From Heligmosomoides polygyrus polygyrus (taxonomy: Eukaryota; Nematoda; Chromadorea; Rhabditida; Heligmosomidae): a DNA stretch of 64,000 nt. The notes under the pieces are model-generated. The model saw nothing but the letters and a program-made list of their open reading frames with translations, searched no databases and was not told where the DNA came from. This document shows, piece by piece, positions 30,443-39,639 of the stretch. The translations under genes were made by a program, and so were the position numbers. The stretch lies in assembly GCA_947396885.1 (NCBI GenBank), contig OX377202.1, forward strand, positions 35,921,478-35,985,477, written 5' to 3'. Each line of letters opens with the position of its first letter. Position 1 is the first letter of the stretch.

Positions 30443-33400
30443 GTCTCAGGTTCAGCTTCTAGCCAACCAGGACCTCGGACCCAGTCGTGGTCGTTAATTG
30501 TTGTCGACGTCAACCCTCTTGTTCCTGCATCTGCGGGATTGTGGGCTGTTTCAACATGATAGAACGAGAGAGAAATCCCCTCGCTCTCCATGACTGCTTT
30601 GATTTTCTGGATTTTGTCTCTCATGTTGCTCACAAATACGGGCAATTTCTTAGACGAGTTTAGCCACCATAGTGCTATTTCACTATCAGATACTACTGAT
30701 ACTGTGGCCACTGTTTTCCTCATACTTGTTGTGATAGATCGACTTAGTCGCATAGCCATGAGCAGGGCAATGAGCTCAAGCCGGGGTATAGTTTGCCTAC
30801 ACTTCCTTGGTGTAAGTCTCGTCTTTCCACTAATTAAGCAGGAAATTGACCTGGATTGGATACACTGGGCATAGGCACATGTTGCCGTAGCGAATTGACT
30901 GGCGTCTGCAAATACCCATAGACGTATTTTCTCGGGTGAGGTGTGGATTGGTCGACGCACAGATATTACGGCGTTATTAACCTCGCTACATAGTCGGTTC
31001 CACTTAGAATGCAGAGCTGGGTCAAGAGTGGTCTTCCAGTCTATGCCAGTGTCGAAAACCTCTCTCATCATAGATTTTAAGTTGACTACCAAAGGACCTG
31101 CTAGACCTATTGGATCGTAGACGGAGTTGATTTGGCTTACGATAATTTTCTTAGTCAACCTCGTCGTTCTTTGGAAGTTTGTTGTAACTTCAAAGCTGTC
31201 GCTTTTTAGGTGATAGCGGACACCAAGTAATTTTCCCTGATTTTGTTCCAGTCTATCAATTTCTGGGATCTGTTGGTTAACTTCATCGGAATTTGAAATA
31301 TATTCGCGTAGGTTCATGCCTATCTCTGCGAAGAGCTTCTTTGATTGGCTGTATTTGCTTAGCGCTTCCTCGACGCTTTCTGCTCGAAGCAGAATATTGT
31401 CTAAGTAGAGGTTGTCGGCGATCTCCTTGGCTATTTCGGTATTGCAGCCGTACAGGAATGCTGAGAGAGCCATGTTTAGTATGCTAGGTGAAGCAGTGAC
31501 TCCAAATGGCAACCTTTTGAACCGATATAGGATTAGATTGTCCTTGGTCGGCGGTAGATTAATGTCTTTTAGCCACAGAAATCGACATAGGTCTTTATGC
31601 GACTCTACTAGCCTTATCTGGGTGAAGGCGGCTTCTATGTCACACATGAGAATTATCTTGCATTCGCGCGAAGCAAGTAGAATGTCGTGTATTTTTTTGG
31701 TAAACGTTTCGCCCTTATGGATGACCTCGTTTAGAGATAGTTTTCCTCTTCTCTTCGAAGATGCGTCGAAAACGATTCTTAGCGGTACCTTTTTTGTAGG
31801 CTTCCAAACGCCTGAATGTGGCATGAAGTAGGTTCCTACCGCGTCTTCTTGGGCTGTAGAAAAGGTTTCAATCATCCCTTCTGCGTGATATTTATCAATT
31901 ATCTGGCAGTACCAACTGCACTGTCGTTTATTCTGCTGCAGTCCAACTTGAAGAGATTCTAGTCTACGAATCGCTACTGTGTAGTTGTTTTCCAGCTCGC
32001 TTATATTTTCTTTTAGCGGAAAGGGAGCTGTTATATGTCCGCCTTTAAAGGAAATTTTCTTGGAGTAGAGCTTCAGATACCTGTGAACCTTTTCGTCGGT
32101 TTGGTATTCGTCACTGGAGATTCCAAGTCCTTCTAGCTCAAATAGTTTTTGAAGCATCTCCTTTTCGCTTGCTTCTATTACCGCAGTTATGCCATAGCAA
32201 ACGGAATTTTCAGTAGTATCTGAAGAAACTGTTCCTTTGCCGTATATCGTAGGTCCAAATACGGTTCTCGAAACATGTAACCCAGTAGGGGTTTTTATGG
32301 CACTGATTGGACCTGTAACTAGGTCATGATAATAATCTAGTCCAACGAGAACGTGAGGTATTTGGTGTTCACCACGAACCTTCGAGTTTGCTAGACAAAT
32401 ATTGTTCGCTTTCAAGAAGGAGATATCAATAGCGCTGAGATTTACGCTAGGAAACCCATTAGTTAGGACGGGCTTTGTTTGGACTTTCAAGTTTAGCTCC
32501 TCTCCAAATGCGGTGCTTAATTTGACCTGGACAACATGGCTTTTGAAGCTTTCAATATGGCCTCCTATGCCTGACATTGTGCATATCTCGGTAGTCTGTT
32601 TTGGGACTCCTAGTCGATCTGCAAGAGACTCTTCAATAACAGTCTTCTGTGCGCCAGAATCAAAGAAAAACAGAATCTTTTCATATTTATTTATATTATG
32701 ATTCCATACGTTGCCCTCGGCAGTCATTAAAATGAGCTGGGAGGAAGCCCCGTTTGGTACAGAGGTAACCATCTTGGAGCACATCTGTGTGTTGTTGCCA
32801 GGTGTATGCCTTCGGCGATCTGGTTGATTTTCTGGATACCTTTGATTGGGCCGTGATTGGTTGTTGCCTCCGTTCTGGTACCTTTGAGCTGGATTCCACG
32901 CTCTATTATTGTTTCTCGGCTCATTCGTGTCCCTTTTAAAACATAGAGAAACGTGGTGCTTTTGTCCACATGCGGAGCAGTCCGGCTTTAAACAATCAAA
33001 GCTGCTGTGACTAGGTGAGGAGCACTTCCAACATCTGCGTCCCTCCTTTAATGACTTTCGGCGAGCTGTCTGGTCTGTTACTGCTCTGCAGGTCATGGAG
33101 CCATGGTTGTCCTTTTGGCAGAAACAGCAGCAGTCGCCAGAACGTTGTCTTTGATTGACATGTTTATCCTGGGACGTTCTGGTGCTATATGTCTGCTTCT
33201 GGCCAAGTCTGTTGTCGACGTAACCTTTCGCAGCGACCTCTTTTTTGAGAAGGCCCAGCAGATCTTCGATCGTCTGTTGGTCGAGCGACTTGCCCGCTAA
33301 CAACACAGGTTTTACAACCTCACGAGGAAATTTTGCCAAGATGGTTTCTCCCCACATTGGGTCACAAGTTTTTCGGACGTCATATCCGGCTGACACCATC

Positions 33401-34044
33401 TGGTTAACAAGGACTTGAATTTGTTCCAGAACGGACGCACAGCTGTCAGCAAAATTAGTGGCCGATTTTAGACTTACTAGTTTTTGAATTATTTGTGATC
33501 TATTCATAGAATAGTCGCAGTATGTATCTTTGAGGGTTTTTATCATCCACTCATAGTTTTGTGGCAAGGGTTGTATGCCTTGAATAACGCTTTTGGCCCT
33601 TCCTTTCAAACTTTCTCTGAGGAGAATGATTTTTTCGATGACGTCCAGTTCGTCACTTTTATGAATCAAGGTTTCATATACTGCCCAATACTCAGCGAAT
33701 TCTTCTGGCTGCCCATGAAATTTGGGCAATGACGCCTGGGGAGGTTTTATGGAGCGGCGGAGTCTTTGTACTGTCTGATTTTGTTCAACGCTCTCCGCTC
33801 CTTGTAGACTACTAACGGTGTTGTGGTCCGAATCGGCTGGCTCATCCTGGACCACCTGATCAGCAGCTATTGCAGCCACTGCAACGTTGTTTGCCAACGT
33901 TTTTTGTGAAATATAGCCAAGTGTAATGCAAATGGCTTGGTTCGCACACTTGTATTCGACCACTCTCATCATCAGCTTATCAATGAGGTCACTGGCATCA
34001 TTAAGAGTTTTTTTGCGGTTGAGACTCTTCCTCAATCTGATCAA
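30316..34044 (-). CDS. BEL/Pao Gag-Pol: Gag, protease, RT, RNase H
   Basis: A 1,242-codon open frame entered from the upstream gag frame; its first codon is TTG, so it is not an independent start. Residues about 100-275 are the BEL Gag core (PKFHGQPEEFAEYWAVYETL). Three CCHC zinc motifs follow: C306-C309-H314-C319, C338-C341-H346-C351, C356-C359-H363/364-C368. The aspartic protease motif FFDSGAQKTVI is at 459-470. RT blocks include PLRIVFDASSKR, LMCDIEAAFTQIRL and the active-site box NLYLDNILL (about 876-882), in which the second Asp is Asn, as I recall for other nematode BEL elements. RNase H has FADAS (about 1046), PRLELIAL, SDSEIALWW and NPADAGTRG. The frame breaks near 30440, where integrase continues in another frame. 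Confidence 0.92.
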   Translation of the reverse strand: MIRLRKSLNRKKTLNDASDLIDKLMMRVVEYKCANQAICITLGYISQKTLANNVAVAAIAADQVVQDEPADSDHNTVSSLQGAESVEQNQTVQRLRRSIKPPQASLPKFHGQPEEFAEYWAVYETLIHKSDELDVIEKIILLRESLKGRAKSVIQGIQPLPQNYEWMIKTLKDTYCDYSMNRSQIIQKLVSLKSATNFADSCASVLEQIQVLVNQMVSAGYDVRKTCDPMWGETILAKFPREVVKPVLLAGKSLDQQTIEDLLGLLKKEVAAKGYVDNRLGQKQTYSTRTSQDKHVNQRQRSGDCCCFCQKDNHGSMTCRAVTDQTARRKSLKEGRRCWKCSSPSHSSFDCLKPDCSACGQKHHVSLCFKRDTNEPRNNNRAWNPAQRYQNGGNNQSRPNQRYPENQPDRRRHTPGNNTQMCSKMVTSVPNGASSQLILMTAEGNVWNHNINKYEKILFFFDSGAQKTVIEESLADRLGVPKQTTEICTMSGIGGHIESFKSHVVQVKLSTAFGEELNLKVQTKPVLTNGFPSVNLSAIDISFLKANNICLANSKVRGEHQIPHVLVGLDYYHDLVTGPISAIKTPTGLHVSRTVFGPTIYGKGTVSSDTTENSVCYGITAVIEASEKEMLQKLFELEGLGISSDEYQTDEKVHRYLKLYSKKISFKGGHITAPFPLKENISELENNYTVAIRRLESLQVGLQQNKRQCSWYCQIIDKYHAEGMIETFSTAQEDAVGTYFMPHSGVWKPTKKVPLRIVFDASSKRRGKLSLNEVIHKGETFTKKIHDILLASRECKIILMCDIEAAFTQIRLVESHKDLCRFLWLKDINLPPTKDNLILYRFKRLPFGVTASPSILNMALSAFLYGCNTEIAKEIADNLYLDNILLRAESVEEALSKYSQSKKLFAEIGMNLREYISNSDEVNQQIPEIDRLEQNQGKLLGVRYHLKSDSFEVTTNFQRTTRLTKKIIVSQINSVYDPIGLAGPLVVNLKSMMREVFDTGIDWKTTLDPALHSKWNRLCSEVNNAVISVRRPIHTSPEKIRLWVFADASQFATATCAYAQCIQSRSISCLISGKTRLTPRKCRQTIPRLELIALLMAMRLSRSITTSMRKTVATVSVVSDSEIALWWLNSSKKLPVFVSNMRDKIQKIKAVMESEGISLSFYHVETAHNPADAGTRGLTSTTINDHDWVRGPGWLEAEPETCLSSLLMLSASCQHSVRQTRQWPWLTLQFNQQKAWSTVSLI

Positions 34045-34318
34045 TTTCTACCATCAAGTCTTTTTTCTCCGACTTGGTTTTGCAGCTGCTATACTCTTCT
34101 TTTAGCTCCTCGTATGACTTTTGGAGAAGCTCTCTTCCATTTTGCAGCTGCTTTAGGCCACATTCTAGAAGGGTTATACTCGCTCGGGATTTTTTGCTGT
34201 TCTCCTCGTTTGCCGTGGTATAGTCTATGCCGATCGTATATTCTTGGAAGCGCATGACTAAATTTTTTAGAGATGTGGATCTACCCATTATCTCCACTTT
34301 TTGGAAATGAAGTGCCAT
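34001..34318 (-). CDS. Gag N-terminus (frame broken at a poly-A run)
   Basis: Starts at the ATG at 34318 (MALHFQKVEIMGRSTSLKNL), the first in-frame ATG after the PBS and leader. It encodes a helical, Lys/Glu-rich segment (LLQKSYEELKEEYSS) for about 100 codons, then hits TAA at 34001. The downstream Gag frame (30316-34044) overlaps it in the +1 phase. The A7 run at 34008-34014 is the likely site of a one-base insertion or sequencing error. Confidence 0.75.
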   Translation of the reverse strand: MALHFQKVEIMGRSTSLKNLVMRFQEYTIGIDYTTANEENSKKSRASITLLECGLKQLQNGRELLQKSYEELKEEYSSCKTKSEKKDLMVEIDQIEEESQPQKNS

Positions 34319-34403
34319 ATTTATGTTTGGCTATTTCTTTTTCTTCCTTTTTTTCACTAATTTGTGAAAGATGGTTCCTTCTTAATGGAAACCTTTTTCT
34401 GAC
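34319..34403 (-). promoter_or_regulatory. leader segment upstream of gag
   Basis: Short untranslated leader between the tandem repeats and the gag ATG, AT-rich, with a stop-rich reading. No specific packaging signal can be identified by eye. Confidence 0.4.
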
Positions 34404-34600
34404 TAGCAGAAGGCTTGCTCCAAGTACTTTTTCACGTACGGGAGATTTTGTTTCTGGCTCGCAGAAGATTTGCTCCAGGTACAGAGTACGGGAGACTTTG
34501 TTATCTGACTCGCAGAAGGTTGCTCCAGGTACAGAGTACGGGAGACTTTGTTATCTGACTCGCAGAAGGTTGCTCCAGGTACAGAGTACGGGAGACTTGC
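34404..34600 (-). repeat. 50-bp tandem repeats in the retroelement leader
   Basis: Nearly four copies of a 50-bp unit containing GGTTGCTCCAGGTACAGAGT and GACTCGCAGAA. The two copies at about 34518-34567 and 34568-34597 are identical where they overlap, and the first copy is more diverged. It lies between PBS and gag. Confidence 0.9.
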
Positions 34601-34716
34601 CCAGTTAAGGGATTTGCGGTCTTGAATTCGACCGACTTTAAGCTCAGATGGAGCTTTGTCTCTTCTCCAGGGATCAAAGATGTCACTCTTTGACGCGGGA
34701 GTAGGTTGGCTTATTA

Positions 34717-34729
34717 GGCCGATGCACCA
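34717..34729 (-). promoter_or_regulatory. primer binding site, tRNA-Gly-like
   Basis: Three bases inside the 5' LTR, the minus strand reads TGGTGCATCGGCC, complementary to a tRNA 3' end GGCCGATGCACCA. An acceptor ending CCGATGCA plus CCA is the pattern of eukaryotic tRNA-Gly, so tRNA-Gly is the inferred primer. Confidence 0.8.
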
Positions 34730-34732
34730 AAA

Positions 34733-34968
34733 TGTAATGGGCGCTTGAGACGTGAGGATTGCTTCTTCCTCTTTCACCGTTATGAGTGGTTCAGTGGGTT
34801 GCGGAAATATACGAGGATAACAGAAGAGTGGATGAATAGGCTTTATTTGAGGAACGTCGCTCCTCTAAGCGTGCAGGTGAACGTCTGGTGGGGCAAGGCA
34901 CACCCAGCTTGGGTGCAGCGAGGCCCCGCCCCTTTACTACGGTATGAGCATCACCGGAGTCGGTGATA
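34733..34968 (-). repeat. 5' LTR of the BEL/Pao element
   Basis: 236 bp, identical to the 3' LTR except one A/G difference in the GTTATGAGTGGTTC segment near 34780. The near identity indicates recent insertion. Confidence 0.95.
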
Positions 34969-34973
34969 CTGCC

Positions 34974-36640
34974 CGCGTCTGCGATCAGGTCTATCCTCCT
35001 ATCTCCTCGTTCGTAGTCGCGATTAGCATCTGTGAATTAGATGCATACAGACTCTTCGCGCGCTCGATGGTTTAATCACCCAAGTTTGACGCACGATCTC
35101 GACTTCTCTCTCCGAAGGGAAGCGCCGGGAGGTGAGCAATCTCCGCTGCCGAGGAGGACACGTGAGGCATTGCGAAATAGGCCGACGCCGTAGCTCTGTC
35201 CGCGCACGTGTTGGGTGGCCACTGCCCCGAACAGGCTCCCTTGAAGGCTTCTGTCCTCGCTACCGTTCAATTAGTGGATCTGCAGTATCCTGCGGTACTG
35301 CTGCAACCGTGTTGCTGTGGGTTACGGCTCCGCCGCCTGTTTGCTCCGGCCGAGCTCACATCTCATTCGTGTTGCTGCTACCTCCGCTGTTTTCGGGATT
35401 CTCCTATTCGAAGTTTGTTGTGTTGAGCGCATGCACCAGTTTCTTCCGCCCACTCATGCCTCTTACTTATCGGTTGGGCACTTTTTCAAGACGTTCCGAT
35501 TCTTATTCGATTCATAGCATAAGTTAAACAGTAAATACAACAGTAAGGAACACACATATCCCCACTTTGGTGGCTCATGTATGTAGCATTTGCACCATCA
35601 ATCAAGTAAAAGCTACGGTGAACTTTTGAAGTGCATGGTGCGATCTTACCGTTTAATTGCTTCTCCTGATTACTTCATCCCTAGTGAATTACCTTCCACT
35701 AAGGGATTCAGTGCAACTCTAGAGCATGATGCTCACCCTCTCTGTTCCTCACAATATCTAAAGAATTTTCTGAAATCGTGAAAATATTAAGCACAGTAAT
35801 GCAACTATTATCCTACTATATAAATTCAGCAAAGTTTGACACACTTACAATAAAAAACCGGTCCTAGTTGTCTACCGCGTTTCAAGGTGTAATTCCGTTG
35901 GGGACCATGTCGCTCTGAGCCATCGCCTCGGCCAACGTGTGGGGCGCCACAGCTCATTCGGCCGTCACTCTCCGCTGTCGCGATGAACCACGAAACTCCG
36001 GAAAGTAGGGGCGAAACCGCTCTTCAAACTATTTCATCGATATTGTCGATATTGAATTTCTCTCCATTGGAGGTAGGAAAATCAGAGCCAGAAAATATTT
36101 CGACTACAGTTTCCAGTTTTCGACTACACCAGGCTCTCGTCTATAATATTTCCCGTACGTCCCTCAATATTAGTGGCCATTGGTGCGGGCGTATTTACGT
36201 CGCACTGTGTTACTATGCTTTCTCTACCCGCCCAGGTCCGCCAATTTTCAGGAGTGGACCAAGACAGGCTACCTATGATCGCTCCATGACCTGCGCATGG
36301 TACGGCTGCGTTTTCAACCAAGTCTCGTCCCTGGGTCGACAATTTGTCGGTAGCGGTTTGACCACTTTCCACTCTACTACATACAGAAGAGAATAGCATT
36401 TTTGCCGTAAGCCACCTTTTCCATAATTCATCACACCTCGTGACTCAAAGCACAACGATTGGACAAAGATATCACACATTTGATTAGACGTGAGGGGCTG
36501 CAATAGGCTGTGAACACAACGGTAGACTAAGCAAGAGTGCTGAGGACATTCTTCTGAGTGCTATACTGGGATGAGAGCGGTACCAAGCTAGGAATCAATC
36601 TGGAGTAGGCGCACGTTTCAAAATGCTCGACGCTAAGGAG
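34974..36640. other. unassigned intergenic sequence
   Basis: About 1.7 kb. Open frames up to 137 codons (plus 35132-35527 and 35983-36396) show no recognisable domains, and both strands are open in places, which argues against coding. Nothing else identified. Confidence 0.35.
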
Positions 36641-37012
36641 GCTTCGCATCTCTGGCCAGGTTTGGGCTACGTACCTAGCGTGGCCCGCCTACCCGATACC
36701 GGCAAGCCTGGTCCGCACGTCCAGCTCGGTGAGCAAGCATTCCTTGCTAGGCCGGCTAGCATTGCATGGCCTGTGGAGCGGCGGAGTGGCGTTCTATCCC
36801 CCGCCCTTTAAACAGAGGCGTGGCAAATGTCTGCGTCTCCACTATCTCGTAAGGCAGCCACTAGACTCTCGAGCAAGCCCAGGGGGTTGGGGGTGGGCGG
36901 GCCAGGGGGACGAGGGGATAGAACGCTCGACCCCCCCCCCCCCCGTGGAGCCGATGCCGGCGGGGCCAGCTAGCTTGCCGTGGCCAACGGATGCGATGCC
37001 GGCGAAGCCGGC
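36641..37012. repeat. GC-rich foldback repeat
   Basis: Left arm (36641-36801) and right arm (36914-37012) are imperfect reverse complements. The inner 13 bp GCGTTCTATCCCC (36789-36801) and GGGGATAGAACGC (36914-36926) pair perfectly. The outer parts share GGCTTCGCATC and TGGCCA blocks. A C-run lies near 36932-36947. Probably a nonautonomous foldback or MITE-like element. Confidence 0.6.
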
Positions 37013-37339
37013 TATAGTCAGCAATATGTCAAGAACAGTATAAGACTCCAGGTAGTCGCTAGAAGATGTCATATGTTGGGAGATCCCTCTATTAGAAAGA
37101 CAAGGTGTGGATTAAAGCTCAGATTATTCAAAACAATATGTGGTATAGTGGTCATACGCTGCAACGTGATGTTTAGTTGCGATCAGAACTTCCCCACCAT
37201 GCAGGACTTGTGCCTGCACCCTCTGCTTTCCGGGCAGGATTACAGCAACAGCGCTGCTTGATCATATGCAATATCATGAAATCGTGGAAGAGTGCTGAGA
37301 GGCCGTTGCAACTGTAACGAAGATATAGCAGATGCGGCG
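37013..37339. other. unassigned sequence
   Basis: Nothing recognised. Confidence 0.35.
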
Positions 37340-37460
37340 CGCGATTTAGCATCGCTGATGGCGTAATGGGTTAACATCCCGCCTAGAAGGTAGAGTGCGG
37401 GTCCATGTCTTGCCTGGTGCTAGAGTTTTGCCGGAGGCAAAAGATTCTGTAACATCAGGT
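37340..37460 (+). repeat. tRNA-derived SINE-like sequence
   Basis: GATGGCGTAATGGGTTAACATC near 37352 fits a tRNA D-arm and A box. GTGCGGGTCCATGTC about 40 nt later stands in the T-arm position. There is no complete cloverleaf. Confidence 0.4.
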
Positions 37461-37603
37461 TAGGCAGTTTTGCTGTTGATAAACTTCTAAATTTCCTCTG
37501 AAACTCTTATTGCTCGCACATCTGTCATACTTATACGTACAGCAGAGAGTATTCCTGAGGATAAGACTTCATCAATAATTTAACGATGCAATTTGCCTTC
37601 ACG

Positions 37604-37785
37604 GGGCGTGGAGCGCAGTCAGAGGAGGCTGTCGCCTGCACCCGATACCTGGTTCCTGGTTTAGATTTCCCGCCCAACCAAGCCTTCTATCCCTCCGAGG
37701 TTGGAGAATTGGTACCAAACTTGTCTGGGAAGGATAAAGCGCTGACTTGTTTATCGGCTGGCCACCGCAAGTCATTGTATGGCCA
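37604..37785 (+). repeat. tRNA-derived SINE family, copy C
   Basis: Collinear with copy A at 19690-19877: GGAGCGCAGTCAGAGGAGGC head, CCCTCCGAGGTTGGAGAATT body, CCACCGCAAGTCATTGTATG tail. It abuts an RTE fragment on its right. Confidence 0.65.
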
Positions 37786-37845
37786 AATGCGCGCTCAGCT
37801 GCCCTCCATGACATCCTGTAGAAGTAGAATGCGTGGCGAATCCCA

Positions 37846-37933
37846 AGCGCCACCCTCAAAAACGTCATGCGCGAACCAGAATGGAAAGATATGTGAGTGA
37901 AGGTCGACGGCCGGCAACTGCACAATCTTCGCT
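37846..37933 (+). pseudogene. RTE reverse transcriptase scrap, inverted relative to its neighbour
   Basis: 88 bp encoding ATLKNVMREPEWKDM and VKVDGRQLHNLRS on the plus strand. It is the reverse complement, with a few mismatches, of 38682-38769 within the minus-strand RTE fragment next to it. Confidence 0.8.
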
Positions 37934-37945
37934 CCGCTGTTTTGC

Positions 37946-38867
37946 TTATTGCTCAAGCGGGGCCAGCAGCGTCTCCATCCGTCCTTATCGCGTGCCAAAG
38001 AGCTCCATTGGATCCTCCTCCCTCGGGATACCAAGAGCATCATATCGTTAGTTCAGGGCTTTGACCAAGAACTCCGAGCAACGCGTTGGTGGGCGTTCTG
38101 GCGTTCTCTGTACATCACGCGTAATCCAGTCAGTGATGGTACTCGTCCAGCAGGTGTCTGCGAAGCGCAATACGTCTTCGACGACTAGGTCCTTGCGACA
38201 GTGTCTTTCATCTTCGAAAGTCGAGGAAGCTCGGAACTCTGGTGTCCTTCTTTCACCTGCGTTAGGTGAGTCACTCCGTGCATAGCCCTCTCGATTACTA
38301 GCTACTTGACACATACCGCGTGTTCATTCTGCTTGTGGCCCAGGTCTCTGAGGCGTAGCTTAGCGGACATTCTTCTTGTTCTTCGCGACTTCTTCGACTC
38401 TTTCGAAAGGTCTCCAAGCCGCTCGTTGTTTCCTCTTCTCAGTTCTGGCGCTGTGTCGTTGGCCACGTTGACTTCGCGACCTAGATACACGTAGCTGGAG
38501 CATTCGCAGATGTTCGTTCTGTTGAGTGGTAATTGGGCATCAAAAATCTGTGCTTTCCTCATGAACATCGTCTTCGTAAGATTCGTATGCAGTCCAGCAT
38601 TTCCTCATACACGATCGAAGTCGGTCAGCATTCGCTCCGCCTGGCTAATGCTCGGTGTTATTGTCACGATGTCGTCAGCTAAGCGAGGATTGTGCAGTTG
38701 TCGGCTGTCGACCTTCACTCCCATACCTTTCCATTCTGGCTCGCGCATGACGTTTTTGAGGGTGGCGCTAAAGAGCTTCGGGGATATGGTACCCACTTGC
38801 CGAACCCCTCTCTTCACGTTGATGACGACGTCGTTGCAGAACTTTGAGATCTCGGTCGTGAATCTAA
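37946..38867 (-). pseudogene. RTE-type non-LTR retrotransposon, 3' part, decayed
   Basis: On the minus strand, read from 38867: FTTEISKF, NDVVINVKRGVRQVGTISPK, NVMREPEWKGMG, then the catalytic box LADDIVTI (near 38670). After a frame change come CECSSYVYLGREVN, then the C-terminal region DWITRDVQRTPERPPTRCSE and LARDKDGWRRCW near 37980-38130. Several frameshifts are present. The 5' end is cut at 38868 by a CAGTCCCCTC repeat next to TA. It is related to the RTE remnant at 11177-13374 but retains the catalytic block that copy has lost. Confidence 0.88.
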
Positions 38868-38897
38868 TACAGTCCCCTCTCGTTATAACGCGTTTGA
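38868..38897. repeat. possible pogo/Tigger-like terminus
   Basis: TACAGTCCCCTCTCGTTATAACG matches the start of the repeat at 24638 and interrupts the RTE reading exactly at a TA. Confidence 0.4.
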
Positions 38898-39290
38898 AGG
38901 AAACACTAGGAAAACAACAAGTAGATACACGAAAGGTCATAAAAAACCTTACAATCGTTTCGTTCCTTCCCTTAGACGATTGTAAGAGCAACACAAGATG
39001 CATAAAAGAATAAGGATCTCCCCGGAACTCCTCAGTAAGGAGGGAGACCCTTTTAAAAATAAAAGACAAGAAAAAACTCACCTAACTTCCGCACCAACCA
39101 AGTCAAGACGAATAGGAATACCAAGTCGAAAAACGAAGAGAATAAGACGCGAATAGTAGACACAGCGGAATCTCTAGTACCTGAAGAGAATAGGACATCT
39201 GAAAGGTGATAAATGATCGCATATGAATGCCCAAAAGGACATGAAACACGAGAAAACCTAGCATAGGAAGAGAAAAATCATAAAATCGTA
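38898..39290. other. unassigned sequence with a hairpin
   Basis: No gene. It contains a perfect 11-bp hairpin CTTACAATCGT/ACGATTGTAAG with a 17-nt loop (38948-38986). Confidence 0.5.
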
Positions 39291-39338
39291 CTAATGCTTC
39301 TGTGCCGAACGAGGTTGAGGTGGACCAATTTATTGAGC

Positions 39339-39376
39339 GGCCTAACGTTTCGACCTTTTCGTCGTCTTCAGAGGCC
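39339..39376 (-). ncRNA. hammerhead-ribozyme-like motif, inverted copy
   Basis: On the minus strand: GGCCT, then CTGAAGA (fits CUGANGA), then C-GAC-GAAAAG-GTC forming stem II with one extra base, then GAAA, a two-base stem III ACGT, U as cleavage base, then AGGCC closing stem I. All conserved core positions are present. Hammerhead motifs are established in Penelope-like elements. Confidence 0.6.
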
Positions 39377-39639
39377 TAAAAATGGTTCAAGGCTTTATAT
39401 TTGTAGCTTACCCGACCAAGCGCCTCCTCCTCCCTGTCTTTCAGACATCGTCCTAGGTACAAAACGAAAAAACCCCAACGTATGAGAACTAAACTCACCC
39501 GCTGATCCACCGTTCACGCGGAGCGACGTCGCTACCGCGGTTGTTAGTTGCCGAATGAGACATACTGTGTCACTCCGATCTGGCTATACTGAGTATACCA
39601 GAGTCATTCATAAGGACACGCATGTCACCACCGGTCGTT

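Larger units (their letters stand above)
24875..34968 (-). mobile_element. BEL/Pao LTR retroelement with envelope-like gene, 10.1 kb
   Basis: Complete element on the minus strand: two 236-bp LTRs (24875-25110 and 34733-34968), and the 5-bp target duplication CTGCC at 24870-24874 and 34969-34973. Order from its 5' end: LTR, PBS, leader with tandem repeats, gag, protease, RT, RNase H, integrase, envelope-like glycoprotein, an extra zinc-motif ORF, a 36-bp repeat block, LTR. The BEL/Pao assignment rests on the Gag type, the protease DSG motif, the RT and integrase types and the gene order. The coding region has three frame breaks although the LTRs differ at only one position (24927 region G versus 34787 region A). 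Confidence 0.93.

Noticed and set aside
34001..34020. Programmed -1 frameshift site (A AAA AAC) in gag
   Set aside because: The heptamer is present, but the downstream Gag frame is in the +1 phase, so a -1 slip would not enter it. A one-base insertion or error in the A7 run fits better.
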